NCBI GenBank assembly: GCA_964606465.1
Contig: CAZSGI010000022.1
Location: forward strand, 1 to 11,876
Origin: CG10-46-32 sp964606465
GTDB lineage: Bacteria > Patescibacteriota > Patescibacteriia > UBA2169
DNA length: 11,876 bases
Direction: 5' to 3'
Part shown: in pieces, positions 7,111 to 11,876 of the stretch
Position numbering within the stretch: position 1 is the stretch's first letter
Layout of the letters: each line of letters begins with the position of its first letter
Notes under the pieces: model-generated
What the model saw: the letters and a program-made list of their open reading frames with translations, nothing else
The model's database searches: none
Told to the model about the DNA's origin: nothing
Program-made: the position numbers and the translations under genes

Positions 7111-7118
7111 CCCTCCTC
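7111..7118 (-). promoter_or_regulatory. Strong Shine-Dalgarno for the histidine-phosphatase gene
   Basis: On the minus strand GAGGAGGG lies five bases before ATG 7105. It fixes this start and is the only canonical ribosome binding site seen in the window; the other genes have weak or no such site. Confidence 0.85.
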
Positions 7119-7171
7119 GGGTTGAGGTGATACTGCGATGAGCGGTTTTGGTGCTTTTGTTTTGATACGCC

Positions 7172-7200
7172 AATATATCAGGTTTGTATAGATATGTCAA
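7172..7200 (-). promoter_or_regulatory. Promoter of the histidine-phosphatase/phosphohistidine-domain pair
   Basis: On the minus strand a consensus TTGACA (7195-7200), a 17-base spacer and TATATT (7172-7177, five of six consensus bases) preceded by TGA form a -35/extended -10 promoter. The expected start near 7165 gives a leader of about 60 bases that contains the Shine-Dalgarno. The downstream gene pair shares this divergent region with the TrmB-like gene. Confidence 0.75.
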
Positions 7201-7258
7201 TAATACTGACTAGCGAAATATAATTTTGCTGTAATATAAGCAAAAAATAGTATATATG

Positions 7259-7277
7259 TTGTCATAAATATTGACAA
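7259..7277. promoter_or_regulatory. Candidate operator (inverted repeat) over the -35 of the TrmB-like gene
   Basis: TTGTCA (7259-7264) and TGACAA (7272-7277) form a 6-bp inverted repeat with a 7-base spacer, overlapping the -35 hexamer at 7271-7276. A second inverted repeat, TTTTGCT/AGCAAAA (7224-7230 and 7239-7245), lies between the two divergent promoters. The surrounding DNA is very AT-rich (13 G/C of 60 bases in 7201-7260). Either repeat could bind the adjacent TrmB-like regulator; that assignment is inference from position. Confidence 0.4.
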
Positions 7278-7299
7278 AATAGCTCAAGTGCGCTATACT
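7271..7299 (+). promoter_or_regulatory. Promoter of the TrmB-like gene (leaderless)
   Basis: A perfect TTGACA (7271-7276), exactly 17 bases of spacer and TATACT (7294-7299). Eight bases separate the -10 from ATG 7308, so the start point falls at or within two bases of the initiation codon and no ribosome binding site can be present upstream. The -10 context GCTATACTTAGG is also found before ftsK. Confidence 0.85.
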
Positions 7300-7307
7300 T
7301 AGGGTAT

Positions 7308-8087
7308 ATGATTGAGCAAAAAGTGCTGCAAAACCTGGGATTGAGCGAAAAAGAGGCGCAAATCTACTTGGCGCTCTTGGAACTGGGCAAATCCACGGTT
7401 GTCCAAATAGCAAAACAGGCCAAAATCAAGCGGCCTACCACGTATCTCATTCTGGATTCCCTCAAGCAGAAAGGCCTGGTTTCCGAGATTCCGGAGCAGT
7501 CCCGCACCTGGTACGCGCCCGAGTCCCCGGAAGCCTTGGAGCAGACCGTGAAGCACGCGCTGTCCGACTTCCATGAATTACTGCCGGTGCTCAAATCATC
7601 ATTCAGTAGGGGCACCAAGCCAACCATTCGGTACTATGATGACAGGGACGTGATTGAAAATCTTTACTACAACGAAATTTTTCCGGCCAGGAAGCTTTAC
7701 TTTTATGGTACGTCCGTCAAAAAGATTAATGAGACATGGCCCAACATGTTTGAACAGTGGGAGAGGTACTGGTGGCCCAAAAAATCAAGGGCCGGGCACA
7801 AGGTGTTTGAAATCGTGGACAATGATCCGGAAGACATTGCGTACGCGAAACAGAGTATTGGAAAGCGTGAAGTCCGCATTGCTCCAAAAGGCAAACAGTT
7901 TCTTGCGGACAATGCCATTGCGGACGACAAGATTATGATTACCTCATTTGACCCGGTGTTTGCGGTTATCATTGAATCGCCCCAGCTTGCGGACACGTAC
8001 CGCGCTTTGGTTGAGCTTGCGTGGGAAGCGTCCATTCCGGCGAAAGACTGGAACGAAAAGCAGAAGCCAAAGGTTCAACTGGTATAA
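7308..8087 (+). CDS. TrmB-family transcriptional regulator
   Basis: A 259-residue protein with an N-terminal winged helix of the TrmB type (residues about 1-75). Its helices are 'LQNLGLSEKEAQIYLALLE', 'STVVQIAKQAKIKRPTTYLI' and 'LDSLKQKGLVSEI'. A probable dimerisation helix follows at about 75-100, then a C-terminal effector domain of about 150 residues containing 'IRYYDDRDVIENLYYNEI' and 'APKGKQFLADNAIADDKIM'. TrmB proteins are best known in archaea as sugar-responsive regulators; the ligand here cannot be read from sequence, and the C-terminal domain is not the long sugar-binding form. The gene is divergent from the histidine-phosphatase/phosphohistidine-domain pair across 202 AT-rich bases with two promoters and inverted repeats, so self-regulation and control of those neighbours is likely but inferred. 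Start set by the promoter; a strong terminator follows the stop by 11 bases. Confidence 0.85.
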   Translation: MIEQKVLQNLGLSEKEAQIYLALLELGKSTVVQIAKQAKIKRPTTYLILDSLKQKGLVSEIPEQSRTWYAPESPEALEQTVKHALSDFHELLPVLKSSFSRGTKPTIRYYDDRDVIENLYYNEIFPARKLYFYGTSVKKINETWPNMFEQWERYWWPKKSRAGHKVFEIVDNDPEDIAYAKQSIGKREVRIAPKGKQFLADNAIADDKIMITSFDPVFAVIIESPQLADTYRALVELAWEASIPAKDWNEKQKPKVQLV

Positions 8088-8098
8088 TTTGCACAAAC

Positions 8099-8129
8099 AA
8101 AAACACCCGCCTTTTCGGCGGGTGTTTTT
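8099..8129. terminator. Bidirectional intrinsic terminator between the TrmB-like gene and rpsR
   Basis: A perfect 13-bp stem (8099-8111 with 8117-8129) around a 5-base TTTTC loop. The right arm ends in five T, and on the minus strand the opposite arm ends in TTTTTG followed by TTTG. It sits between the convergent stops at 8087 and 8142, so it can end both transcripts. Confidence 0.93.
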
Positions 8130-8141
8130 GAGTAGAAAATA

Positions 8142-8366
8142 TTAGTCAACCACAAACGGCATGAACCCCATGATGCGCGCGTTCTTGACGGCGTTCGCCA
8201 CCACGCGCTGGTGCTTGGCGCACGCGCCGGAACGCCTCCGCGGCATAATCTTTCCGTACGCGGTAGTAAAGCGCTTGAGCAAATCAACGTCTTTGTAGTC
8301 CACGTTCTTGATGGTGTTCTTGCAGATGAAGCACCCTTTTTCTTTGGTTTGCTGCGGTACGGGCAT
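8142..8366 (-). CDS. rpsR: 30S ribosomal protein S18
   Basis: A 74-residue S18, the small-subunit protein that pairs with S6 on the platform of the 30S subunit. Family signatures are 'VDYKDVDLLKRF', 'YGKIMPRR', 'AKHQRVVANAVKNARIMGFMPF'. It has Cys12-Phe-Ile-Cys15 and Cys49-Ala-Lys-His52, a CxxC...CxxH set suggesting a zinc-binding ('C+') form of S18, whereas many bacteria carry zinc-free forms. ATG 8366 gives the usual family length; an in-frame GTG ten codons upstream (8396) would add residues with no S18 similarity and is rejected. No Shine-Dalgarno is visible. It is the last gene of the rpsF-ssb-rpsR operon, preceded by a strong hairpin in the gap after ssb and followed by the bidirectional terminator. 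Confidence 0.95.
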   Translation of the reverse strand: MPVPQQTKEKGCFICKNTIKNVDYKDVDLLKRFTTAYGKIMPRRRSGACAKHQRVVANAVKNARIMGFMPFVVD

Positions 8367-8429
8367 GTATAATCTGTCTCGCTGCGTCGGGTTCACCCCG
8401 CGCGGCGGGACACAATGGAAGGGGAGTTA

Positions 8430-8465
8430 TTGAGGGGAACCCCCTCCTTAAGGGGTTTCCCTCAA
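8430..8465 (-). other. Strong hairpin in the ssb-rpsR intergenic mRNA
   Basis: TTGAGGGGAACCCC (8430-8443) pairs with GGGGTTTCCCTCAA (8452-8465) over 14 positions, one of them G-T, around an 8-base loop. It starts 5 bases after the ssb stop and lies about 63 bases before rpsR. No T-run follows on the minus strand, so termination is unlikely. It may stabilise the upstream mRNA or tune S18 expression. Confidence 0.7.
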
Positions 8466-8470
8466 CCGTA

Positions 8471-8911
8471 TTAAAATGGTATGTCCTCAACGCTTATTTC
8501 TTCTTCGGTGCTCTGCTCTCTGCTCTGCGGCGGTTCCTGCGGCGTGTAGGGAGCTCGGCTGTCCGAGGAGCCAGAACCTTGGCCTTTCCGGTCGAGCATG
8601 ATCATGTTTTCGGCAATCACCTCGGTGCGGTAGCGCTTGTTGCCGGACTGATCCTCCCAGGAGCTCGTCTGCAGCCTGCCCTCAATGTAGACTTTGGAGC
8701 CCTTGTGCAGGTACTGGCCCATGATTTCGGCCAAGCGGCGCCAGGCCACGATGTTGTGGAACTCGGCCTTTTCCTGCTTCTGTCCTTGCTGGTCGGTCCA
8801 CACGAAGTTGGTGGCGAGCCCGAAGCTCGTGACCGAAACCCCGCTCGGTGTGGTGCGCACTTCCGGATCCTGGGTGATGTTGCCGATTAACATGACTTTG
8901 TTGAGGTCCAT
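8471..8911 (-). CDS. ssb: Single-stranded DNA-binding protein SSB
   Basis: A 146-residue SSB, which coats single-stranded DNA during replication, repair and recombination. The OB fold covers residues about 1-108 ('NKVMLIGNITQDPEVRTTPSG', 'FHNIVAWRRLAEIMGQYLHK' and 'KVYIEGRLQTSSWEDQSG'). A Gly/Ser/Pro/Gln linker (109-134) follows, ending in the acidic tip 'EEEISVEDIPF', the universal partner-docking tail that recruits other repair and replication proteins. The start at 8911 begins 'MDLNKVMLIGN', as in the family. It lies between rpsF and rpsR in the classic bacterial operon. No Shine-Dalgarno is seen; a TATAAA (8915-8920) lies only three bases from the ATG, too close to act as its -10. Confidence 0.97.
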   Translation of the reverse strand: MDLNKVMLIGNITQDPEVRTTPSGVSVTSFGLATNFVWTDQQGQKQEKAEFHNIVAWRRLAEIMGQYLHKGSKVYIEGRLQTSSWEDQSGNKRYRTEVIAENMIMLDRKGQGSGSSDSRAPYTPQEPPQSREQSTEEEISVEDIPF

Positions 8912-8957
8912 ACGTTTATAGGTTAGTGGTTACTCTTATTAGCGACGTAGAGCGAGT

Positions 8958-8985
8958 GAAGTGAAAAAGTATTCTTTTTCACTTC
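8958..8985 (-). other. Perfect hairpin in the rpsF-ssb intergenic mRNA
   Basis: A perfect 12-bp stem, GAAGTGAAAAAG (8958-8969) with CTTTTTCACTTC (8974-8985), closes a 4-base loop. Outer bases TTAGC (8939-8943) and GCTAA (8997-9001) can pair as well, enclosing GTAGAGCGAG-type sequence. There is no T-run beyond the stem in the direction of transcription, so it is unlikely to stop transcription before ssb. It may set relative expression of the operon genes or be an inserted palindromic element. Confidence 0.65.
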
Positions 8986-9018
8986 CGAGTCGAGGAGCTA
9001 ACACAGGGCTACTGCCCT

Positions 9019-9525
9019 TTACAGTTTATCACTCTCCAAAATTTCATCAAGCTTCCGGTCGAGCTCCTCCAGGCTCGCCTTCTTTTCTTCTTTCCTGTGT
9101 TCGGTTCTCGCGTGAGTTTCAACCGGCCGCATCCGAGTTCCGCGCGTTCGCGCTTCCCGTAGTTCGGCCGCCTCCTGTTGCGCGACGGATTTTCCGGCTT
9201 TGGTTTCCTGCAGGTGTTTGGCGCGTTCGTCTATTGATTCGTTTTCAAGCTTCAGAATGGCGTGCCGGACCACGAACGAGGCGAGCCGCAGCTTTTCGTT
9301 GAGCGCCTTGATTGCGGCAGTCTCTGCCTCAAAGAGCCACACCACATACTCGCCGTGCGTCTGCCCGGCGGTGGTGTAGGAGAGCTTCTTGCGGCCGATT
9401 ACATGGGTAACCTTTCCGTCGGCTCCGGCTCCGGCGAGCAAATCAGCAACTTGTTTGGCGTGCTCCTCAATCTGCGCGTGCGTGGCGCTTCCCGCGAAGA
9501 GGACGCATAGTTCGTATGGTTGCAT
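9019..9525 (-). CDS. rpsF: 30S ribosomal protein S6 with long C-terminal extension
   Basis: A 168-residue S6, which binds 16S rRNA together with S18. The S6 fold covers about residues 1-100: 'YELCVLFAG', 'VIGRKKLSYTTAGQTHGEY', 'AIKALNEKLRLASFVVRHAIL'. The remaining ~65 residues form a highly charged tail ('ESIDERAKHLQETKAGKS...') ending in a predicted helix 'SLEELDRKLDEILESDKL'; typical S6 proteins are about 95-135 residues. ATG 9525 is chosen because 'MQPYELCVLF' is the family start; a longer in-frame extension to 9561 has no similarity. On the minus strand weak hexamers TTGCAC (9556-9561) and TAGGGT (9533-9538), 17 bases apart, lie seven bases before the ATG, the same geometry as the leaderless ftsK promoter, but each matches consensus poorly. 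It heads the rpsF-ssb-rpsR operon and is divergent from the methyltransferase gene (46-base gap). Confidence 0.93.
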   Translation of the reverse strand: MQPYELCVLFAGSATHAQIEEHAKQVADLLAGAGADGKVTHVIGRKKLSYTTAGQTHGEYVVWLFEAETAAIKALNEKLRLASFVVRHAILKLENESIDERAKHLQETKAGKSVAQQEAAELREARTRGTRMRPVETHARTEHRKEEKKASLEELDRKLDEILESDKL

Positions 9526-9571
9526 AATCCAAACCCTACCACAACCTTTTAAAATGTGCAAGTATGGTGGT

Positions 9572-10771
9572 ATGGCTCAATCATTTTTGATTCTGGGGAG
9601 CAACTCCAGCATCTCATTTGCCGAGATTTTTCAGGCATCTGGCAGCAATGCCAGCCTGATTTCTGCGCATGGAGCCCAGGTAGTGGTTATTGATGATGAA
9701 GCATTCGGCCAGTCAGCGCCGCTTGTGCTGGGAGGCATTCCCAAGTCAGGGGTGATTGTTGATGAGATGAATAGGCTTGATGCTGCTGCTCTGGCGTCAT
9801 TACTGCAAGAGTATATCCAAGAAGGGCAGAAGTTCCATTTCGGGTTGAGCGTGTACCGCATTTCAGGAGACGGCTTACGCCAAGAGCGCCGTAAAGCCCT
9901 GGGGCTTGAGGTCAAGAAATTGTTGAAAGCGCAGGGTACATCAGTGCGGCTGGTTGAGTCAAGGTCAGGGAACCTTTCATCAGTTGATGTCGTCAAGAAC
10001 AAATTGATTGATACAGGCGTTGAGTTGTGTTTGTTTTCGGTTGATTCAGGGTTCTTGATCGGCAGGACGCTCGCGGTGCAGCCGTTTCGCGAGTACAGCG
10101 AGCGGGACTACGGCAGGCCGGGCCGTGACGCGAAACGCGGCATGCTGCCGCCAAAGCTTGGGCGCGCGATGGTTAATCTTTCCGTAGCGCCAGAAGGTGC
10201 GTTGATCCTTGACCCGTTCTGCGGGTCTGGCACGGTTCTGCAGGAAGCAATGCTCTTGGGGTACCGCGCAATCGGAACTGACATTGACGAGGATGCAATT
10301 CGCGATACCAAAAAAAACATTGAATGGCTCGTCCGCGAGCATGGAGAGGAACTGCCGGAAGCAAGGATTGAAGCAATGGACGTGCGAAAACTGGATGAGT
10401 CTGTCACTAAATCATCGGTTGATGCAATTGTCACGGAGGTTGATCTTGGCCCACCTTTGCAGGGGGATGAATCCGAGGCAAAAGTTTTGAGCATTGAACG
10501 CAGCTTGAGCGAGTTTTACCCGGAAGCTCTGGATTTGATGCGGTACACGCTCAAAGGAGAAGGCCGCGCGGTCATCGCATGGCCGTACTTTGCAAAGCAC
10601 GGCATTATGATTTCCGTGTTTGGCGAACTGGAGCGTCTTGGCTGGAAAGTCATTGAACCGTATCCATCTGAATTCCAAAAAACGTACCCGCTTTCAAAGC
10701 GGGGAACACTCATCTATGGCAGAGAGGGGCAGCACGTGTTCCGGGAGGTTGTGATTCTGGAAAAAAAATGA
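9572..10771 (+). CDS. Trm11/Trm-G10-like methyltransferase with atypical catalytic motif
   Basis: A 399-residue SAM-dependent methyltransferase of the class that makes N2-methylguanosine in tRNA (archaeal Trm-G10, eukaryotic Trm11). The N-terminal ~165 residues would be the RNA-binding part. Then comes the family hallmark 'DYGRPGRDAKRGMLPPKL' (179-196), SAM motif I 'DPFCGSGTVLQEA' (214-226), and 'GTDIDEDAI' (235-243), the ribose-binding acidic loop. Where the family has a (D/N)PP(Y/F) catalytic motif, this protein has 'VTEVDLGPPL' (287-296), so the standard active-site loop is missing; it may be inactive, use another acceptor, or belong to a divergent subfamily. ATG 9572 ('MAQSFLILGSNSS') is preferred to the in-frame ATG 9554, which overlaps a possible -10, TAAAAT (9550-9555). 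Coding frame upstream is antisense to rpsF. It converges with ychF, leaving 5 bases between stops and no room for a terminator. Confidence 0.82.
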   Translation: MAQSFLILGSNSSISFAEIFQASGSNASLISAHGAQVVVIDDEAFGQSAPLVLGGIPKSGVIVDEMNRLDAAALASLLQEYIQEGQKFHFGLSVYRISGDGLRQERRKALGLEVKKLLKAQGTSVRLVESRSGNLSSVDVVKNKLIDTGVELCLFSVDSGFLIGRTLAVQPFREYSERDYGRPGRDAKRGMLPPKLGRAMVNLSVAPEGALILDPFCGSGTVLQEAMLLGYRAIGTDIDEDAIRDTKKNIEWLVREHGEELPEARIEAMDVRKLDESVTKSSVDAIVTEVDLGPPLQGDESEAKVLSIERSLSEFYPEALDLMRYTLKGEGRAVIAWPYFAKHGIMISVFGELERLGWKVIEPYPSEFQKTYPLSKRGTLIYGREGQHVFREVVILEKK

Positions 10772-10776
10772 GCCAA

Positions 10777-11835
10777 CTAGGTGGCGAACCTAAAGTAGCA
10801 GACATCCCCGTCTTTCACGATATATTCCTTGCCCTCCAGGTGCATCTTGCCTTTTTCTTTGGCCCCTGTTTCCCCGTTGCAGCCAATAAAGTCCTGGCAG
10901 GAGATGACTTCCGCGCGGATGAATCCTTTCTCAAAGTCAGTGTGAATCTTGCCGGCTGCCTGGGGCGCGGTTGAGCCGTTCGTAACGGTCCATGCCCGGG
11001 TTTCCTTGGGGCCGCTCGTAAAGAAAGTGATGAGATTCAACAGCCGGTAGGATGCGGCAATGAGCCTATCAAGCCCGGAAGCGTTCAGCCCCAAGTCAGC
11101 CATCATGGACTTGGCGTCTTCAGCCGGGAGTTCGGCAAGCTCGGATTCAATCTTCGCGGATATCACCACTTCGTTCTCGTGGACCGCTGGCCGCGTTGCC
11201 TCGCTCTCATCCACGTTCAATACGCGCAGCATGGGTTTTGCGGTAATGAGTTGCAACTCGCGGATGGATTCCTGCTCGTTATCATTCAGATCAGCGCCAC
11301 GGGCCGGCGCGCCCTTGTCCAGTTGCGCTTTTATTTTCTCAAGCGCCGAAAGCGCGCGAATCGCTTCCTTGTCTCCGCGCTTTGCGTTACTTACCGCGTC
11401 TTTGAGCCGTCGCTCAATTGTGGCAAGGTCTGCCATGGCAAGCTCAAGGCTGATGATTGCTTCGTCACTCTCCGGATCAACGCGGTTTTCCACGTGCGTG
11501 ACATTGCCGTCTTTGAAATCACGTATCACGTGCGCGATTGCATCAACCTCACGGATGTGCGAGAGGAACTTGTTTCCCAGCCCTTCGCCCTTGTGGCTGC
11601 CTTTCACCAGGCCCGCAATGTCCACGAACTCAATGGTCGTGGGAATGATTTTTTCGGATTTTGAAATGGCGGCTAATGTTTCCAGCCGCTCATCAGGCAC
11701 CGCAACCACGCCCACGTTGGGGTCTATGGTGCAGAACGGGAAGTTTTCAGCAGGCACCTGCTTTTTGGTGAGTGCGCGGAACAGGGTTGATTTGCCCACG
11801 TTGGGCAGGCCCACAATGCCTATTGCGAATGACAT
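10777..11835 (-). CDS. ychF: Ribosome-associated ATPase YchF (Obg/OLA1 family)
   Basis: A 352-residue YchF, a conserved P-loop NTPase of the Obg family that binds ribosomes and prefers ATP. P-loop 'GLPNVGKST' is at residues 9-17, switch motif 'DIAGLVKGS' at 72-80, and 'NVDE' at 207-210 replaces the NKxD motif that gives GTP specificity, as expected for this ATP-preferring branch. A helical arm (about 120-195) and the C-terminal TGS domain (about 272-351: 'LITFFTSGPKETRAW', 'FIRAEVI', 'EYIVKDGDVCYFRF') complete the family layout. The start is ATG 11835 ('MSFAIGIVGLPNVGKS'), which matches the family and lies just after a promoter; a longer in-frame reading to 11871 adds only 12 unrelated residues. 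Convergent with the methyltransferase gene. Confidence 0.97.
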   Translation of the reverse strand: MSFAIGIVGLPNVGKSTLFRALTKKQVPAENFPFCTIDPNVGVVAVPDERLETLAAISKSEKIIPTTIEFVDIAGLVKGSHKGEGLGNKFLSHIREVDAIAHVIRDFKDGNVTHVENRVDPESDEAIISLELAMADLATIERRLKDAVSNAKRGDKEAIRALSALEKIKAQLDKGAPARGADLNDNEQESIRELQLITAKPMLRVLNVDESEATRPAVHENEVVISAKIESELAELPAEDAKSMMADLGLNASGLDRLIAASYRLLNLITFFTSGPKETRAWTVTNGSTAPQAAGKIHTDFEKGFIRAEVISCQDFIGCNGETGAKEKGKMHLEGKEYIVKDGDVCYFRFAT

Positions 11836-11844
11836 ACAGGCGAA

Positions 11845-11873
11845 AGTATAGCGCGGTTGAAGTTTTATCACAA
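11845..11873 (-). promoter_or_regulatory. ychF promoter (near-leaderless)
   Basis: On the minus strand TTGTGA (11868-11873), a 17-base spacer and TATACT (11845-11850) precede ATG 11835 by nine bases. The expected start point, about 11838, leaves a leader of about three bases and no ribosome binding site. The -10 context GCTATACTT is identical to that of the ftsK and TrmB-like promoters. Confidence 0.75.
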
Positions 11874-11876
11874 GCC

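Noticed and set aside
6455..7141. Long plus-strand open frame (228 codons) opposite the histidine-phosphatase gene
   Set aside because: It is antisense to a gene with recognisable catalytic motifs and has no family signature; long antisense frames are common in GC-rich coding sequence.
8083..8088. Perfect TATAAT at the end of the TrmB-like gene
   Set aside because: It lies over the stop codon, immediately before a terminator, with no plus-strand gene downstream.
8915..8920. TATAAA just upstream of ssb as a promoter
   Set aside because: Only three bases from the ATG, so transcription would begin inside the gene; ssb is more simply read from the rpsF transcript.
11060..11851. Plus-strand open frame of 263 codons opposite ychF
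   Set aside because: Ser/Leu/Arg-rich shadow of a clearly conserved YchF gene.
1..11876. CRISPR array, insertion sequence, integrase or attachment site
   Set aside because: No regularly spaced direct repeats, transposase or recombinase domains, or target-site duplications were seen on either strand.
1..11876. UGA recoding, as in Gracilibacteria/Absconditabacteria
   Set aside because: UGA ends the RodZ-like and methyltransferase genes at family-appropriate lengths, and no conserved gene here contains an in-frame UGA.

Overview
The window looks like a stretch of core chromosome from a bacterium of the Candidate Phyla Radiation (Patescibacteria, probably a Parcubacteria-like lineage). This is inference, from several traits together: the compact order of ftsK, a small membrane HTH (RodZ-like) protein and recA; an rpsF-ssb-rpsR operon whose S6 has a long charged C-terminal tail; a TrmB-type regulator and a Trm11/Trm-G10-like methyltransferase, both families better known from archaea; and start codons that mostly lack a Shine-Dalgarno sequence and sit a few bases downstream of a -10 box. 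UGA is used as a stop (rodZ-like and methyltransferase genes), so I see no recoded UGA. Coding regions are GC-rich; the 7.1-7.3 kb intergenic region is very AT-rich.

Layout. 2-928 (+): 3' end of a secreted/surface beta-helix protein. 929-1085: hairpin-rich gap ending in the ftsK promoter. 1086-5208 (+): ftsK, a RodZ-like gene and recA, closed by a terminator at 5214-5243. 5242-7105 (-): a protein carrying a PEP-synthase-type phosphohistidine (swivelling) domain and, upstream of it, a histidine-phosphatase-superfamily protein. 7106-7307: AT-rich divergent promoter region. 7308-8087 (+): TrmB-like regulator, ending at a strong bidirectional terminator (8099-8129). 8142-9525 (-): rpsR, ssb and rpsF (transcribed rpsF-ssb-rpsR), with hairpins in both intergenic gaps. 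9572-10771 (+): RNA/DNA methyltransferase of the Trm11/Trm-G10 class with an atypical catalytic motif. 10777-11835 (-): ychF, with its promoter at the window edge.

How the genes fit together. ftsK, the RodZ-like gene and recA cover chromosome segregation, cell shape/division and recombination. rpsF-ssb-rpsR, the methyltransferase and ychF belong to translation and nucleic-acid maintenance. The least conventional part is 5.2-8.1 kb: a stand-alone phosphohistidine carrier domain without its ATP-grasp or PEP-barrel partners, a histidine phosphatase next to it on the same strand, and a divergently transcribed TrmB-type regulator. I propose, as a hypothesis only, that these form a small phosphohistidine-based metabolic or signalling module. 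No tRNA, rRNA, CRISPR array, insertion sequence or integrase was found.
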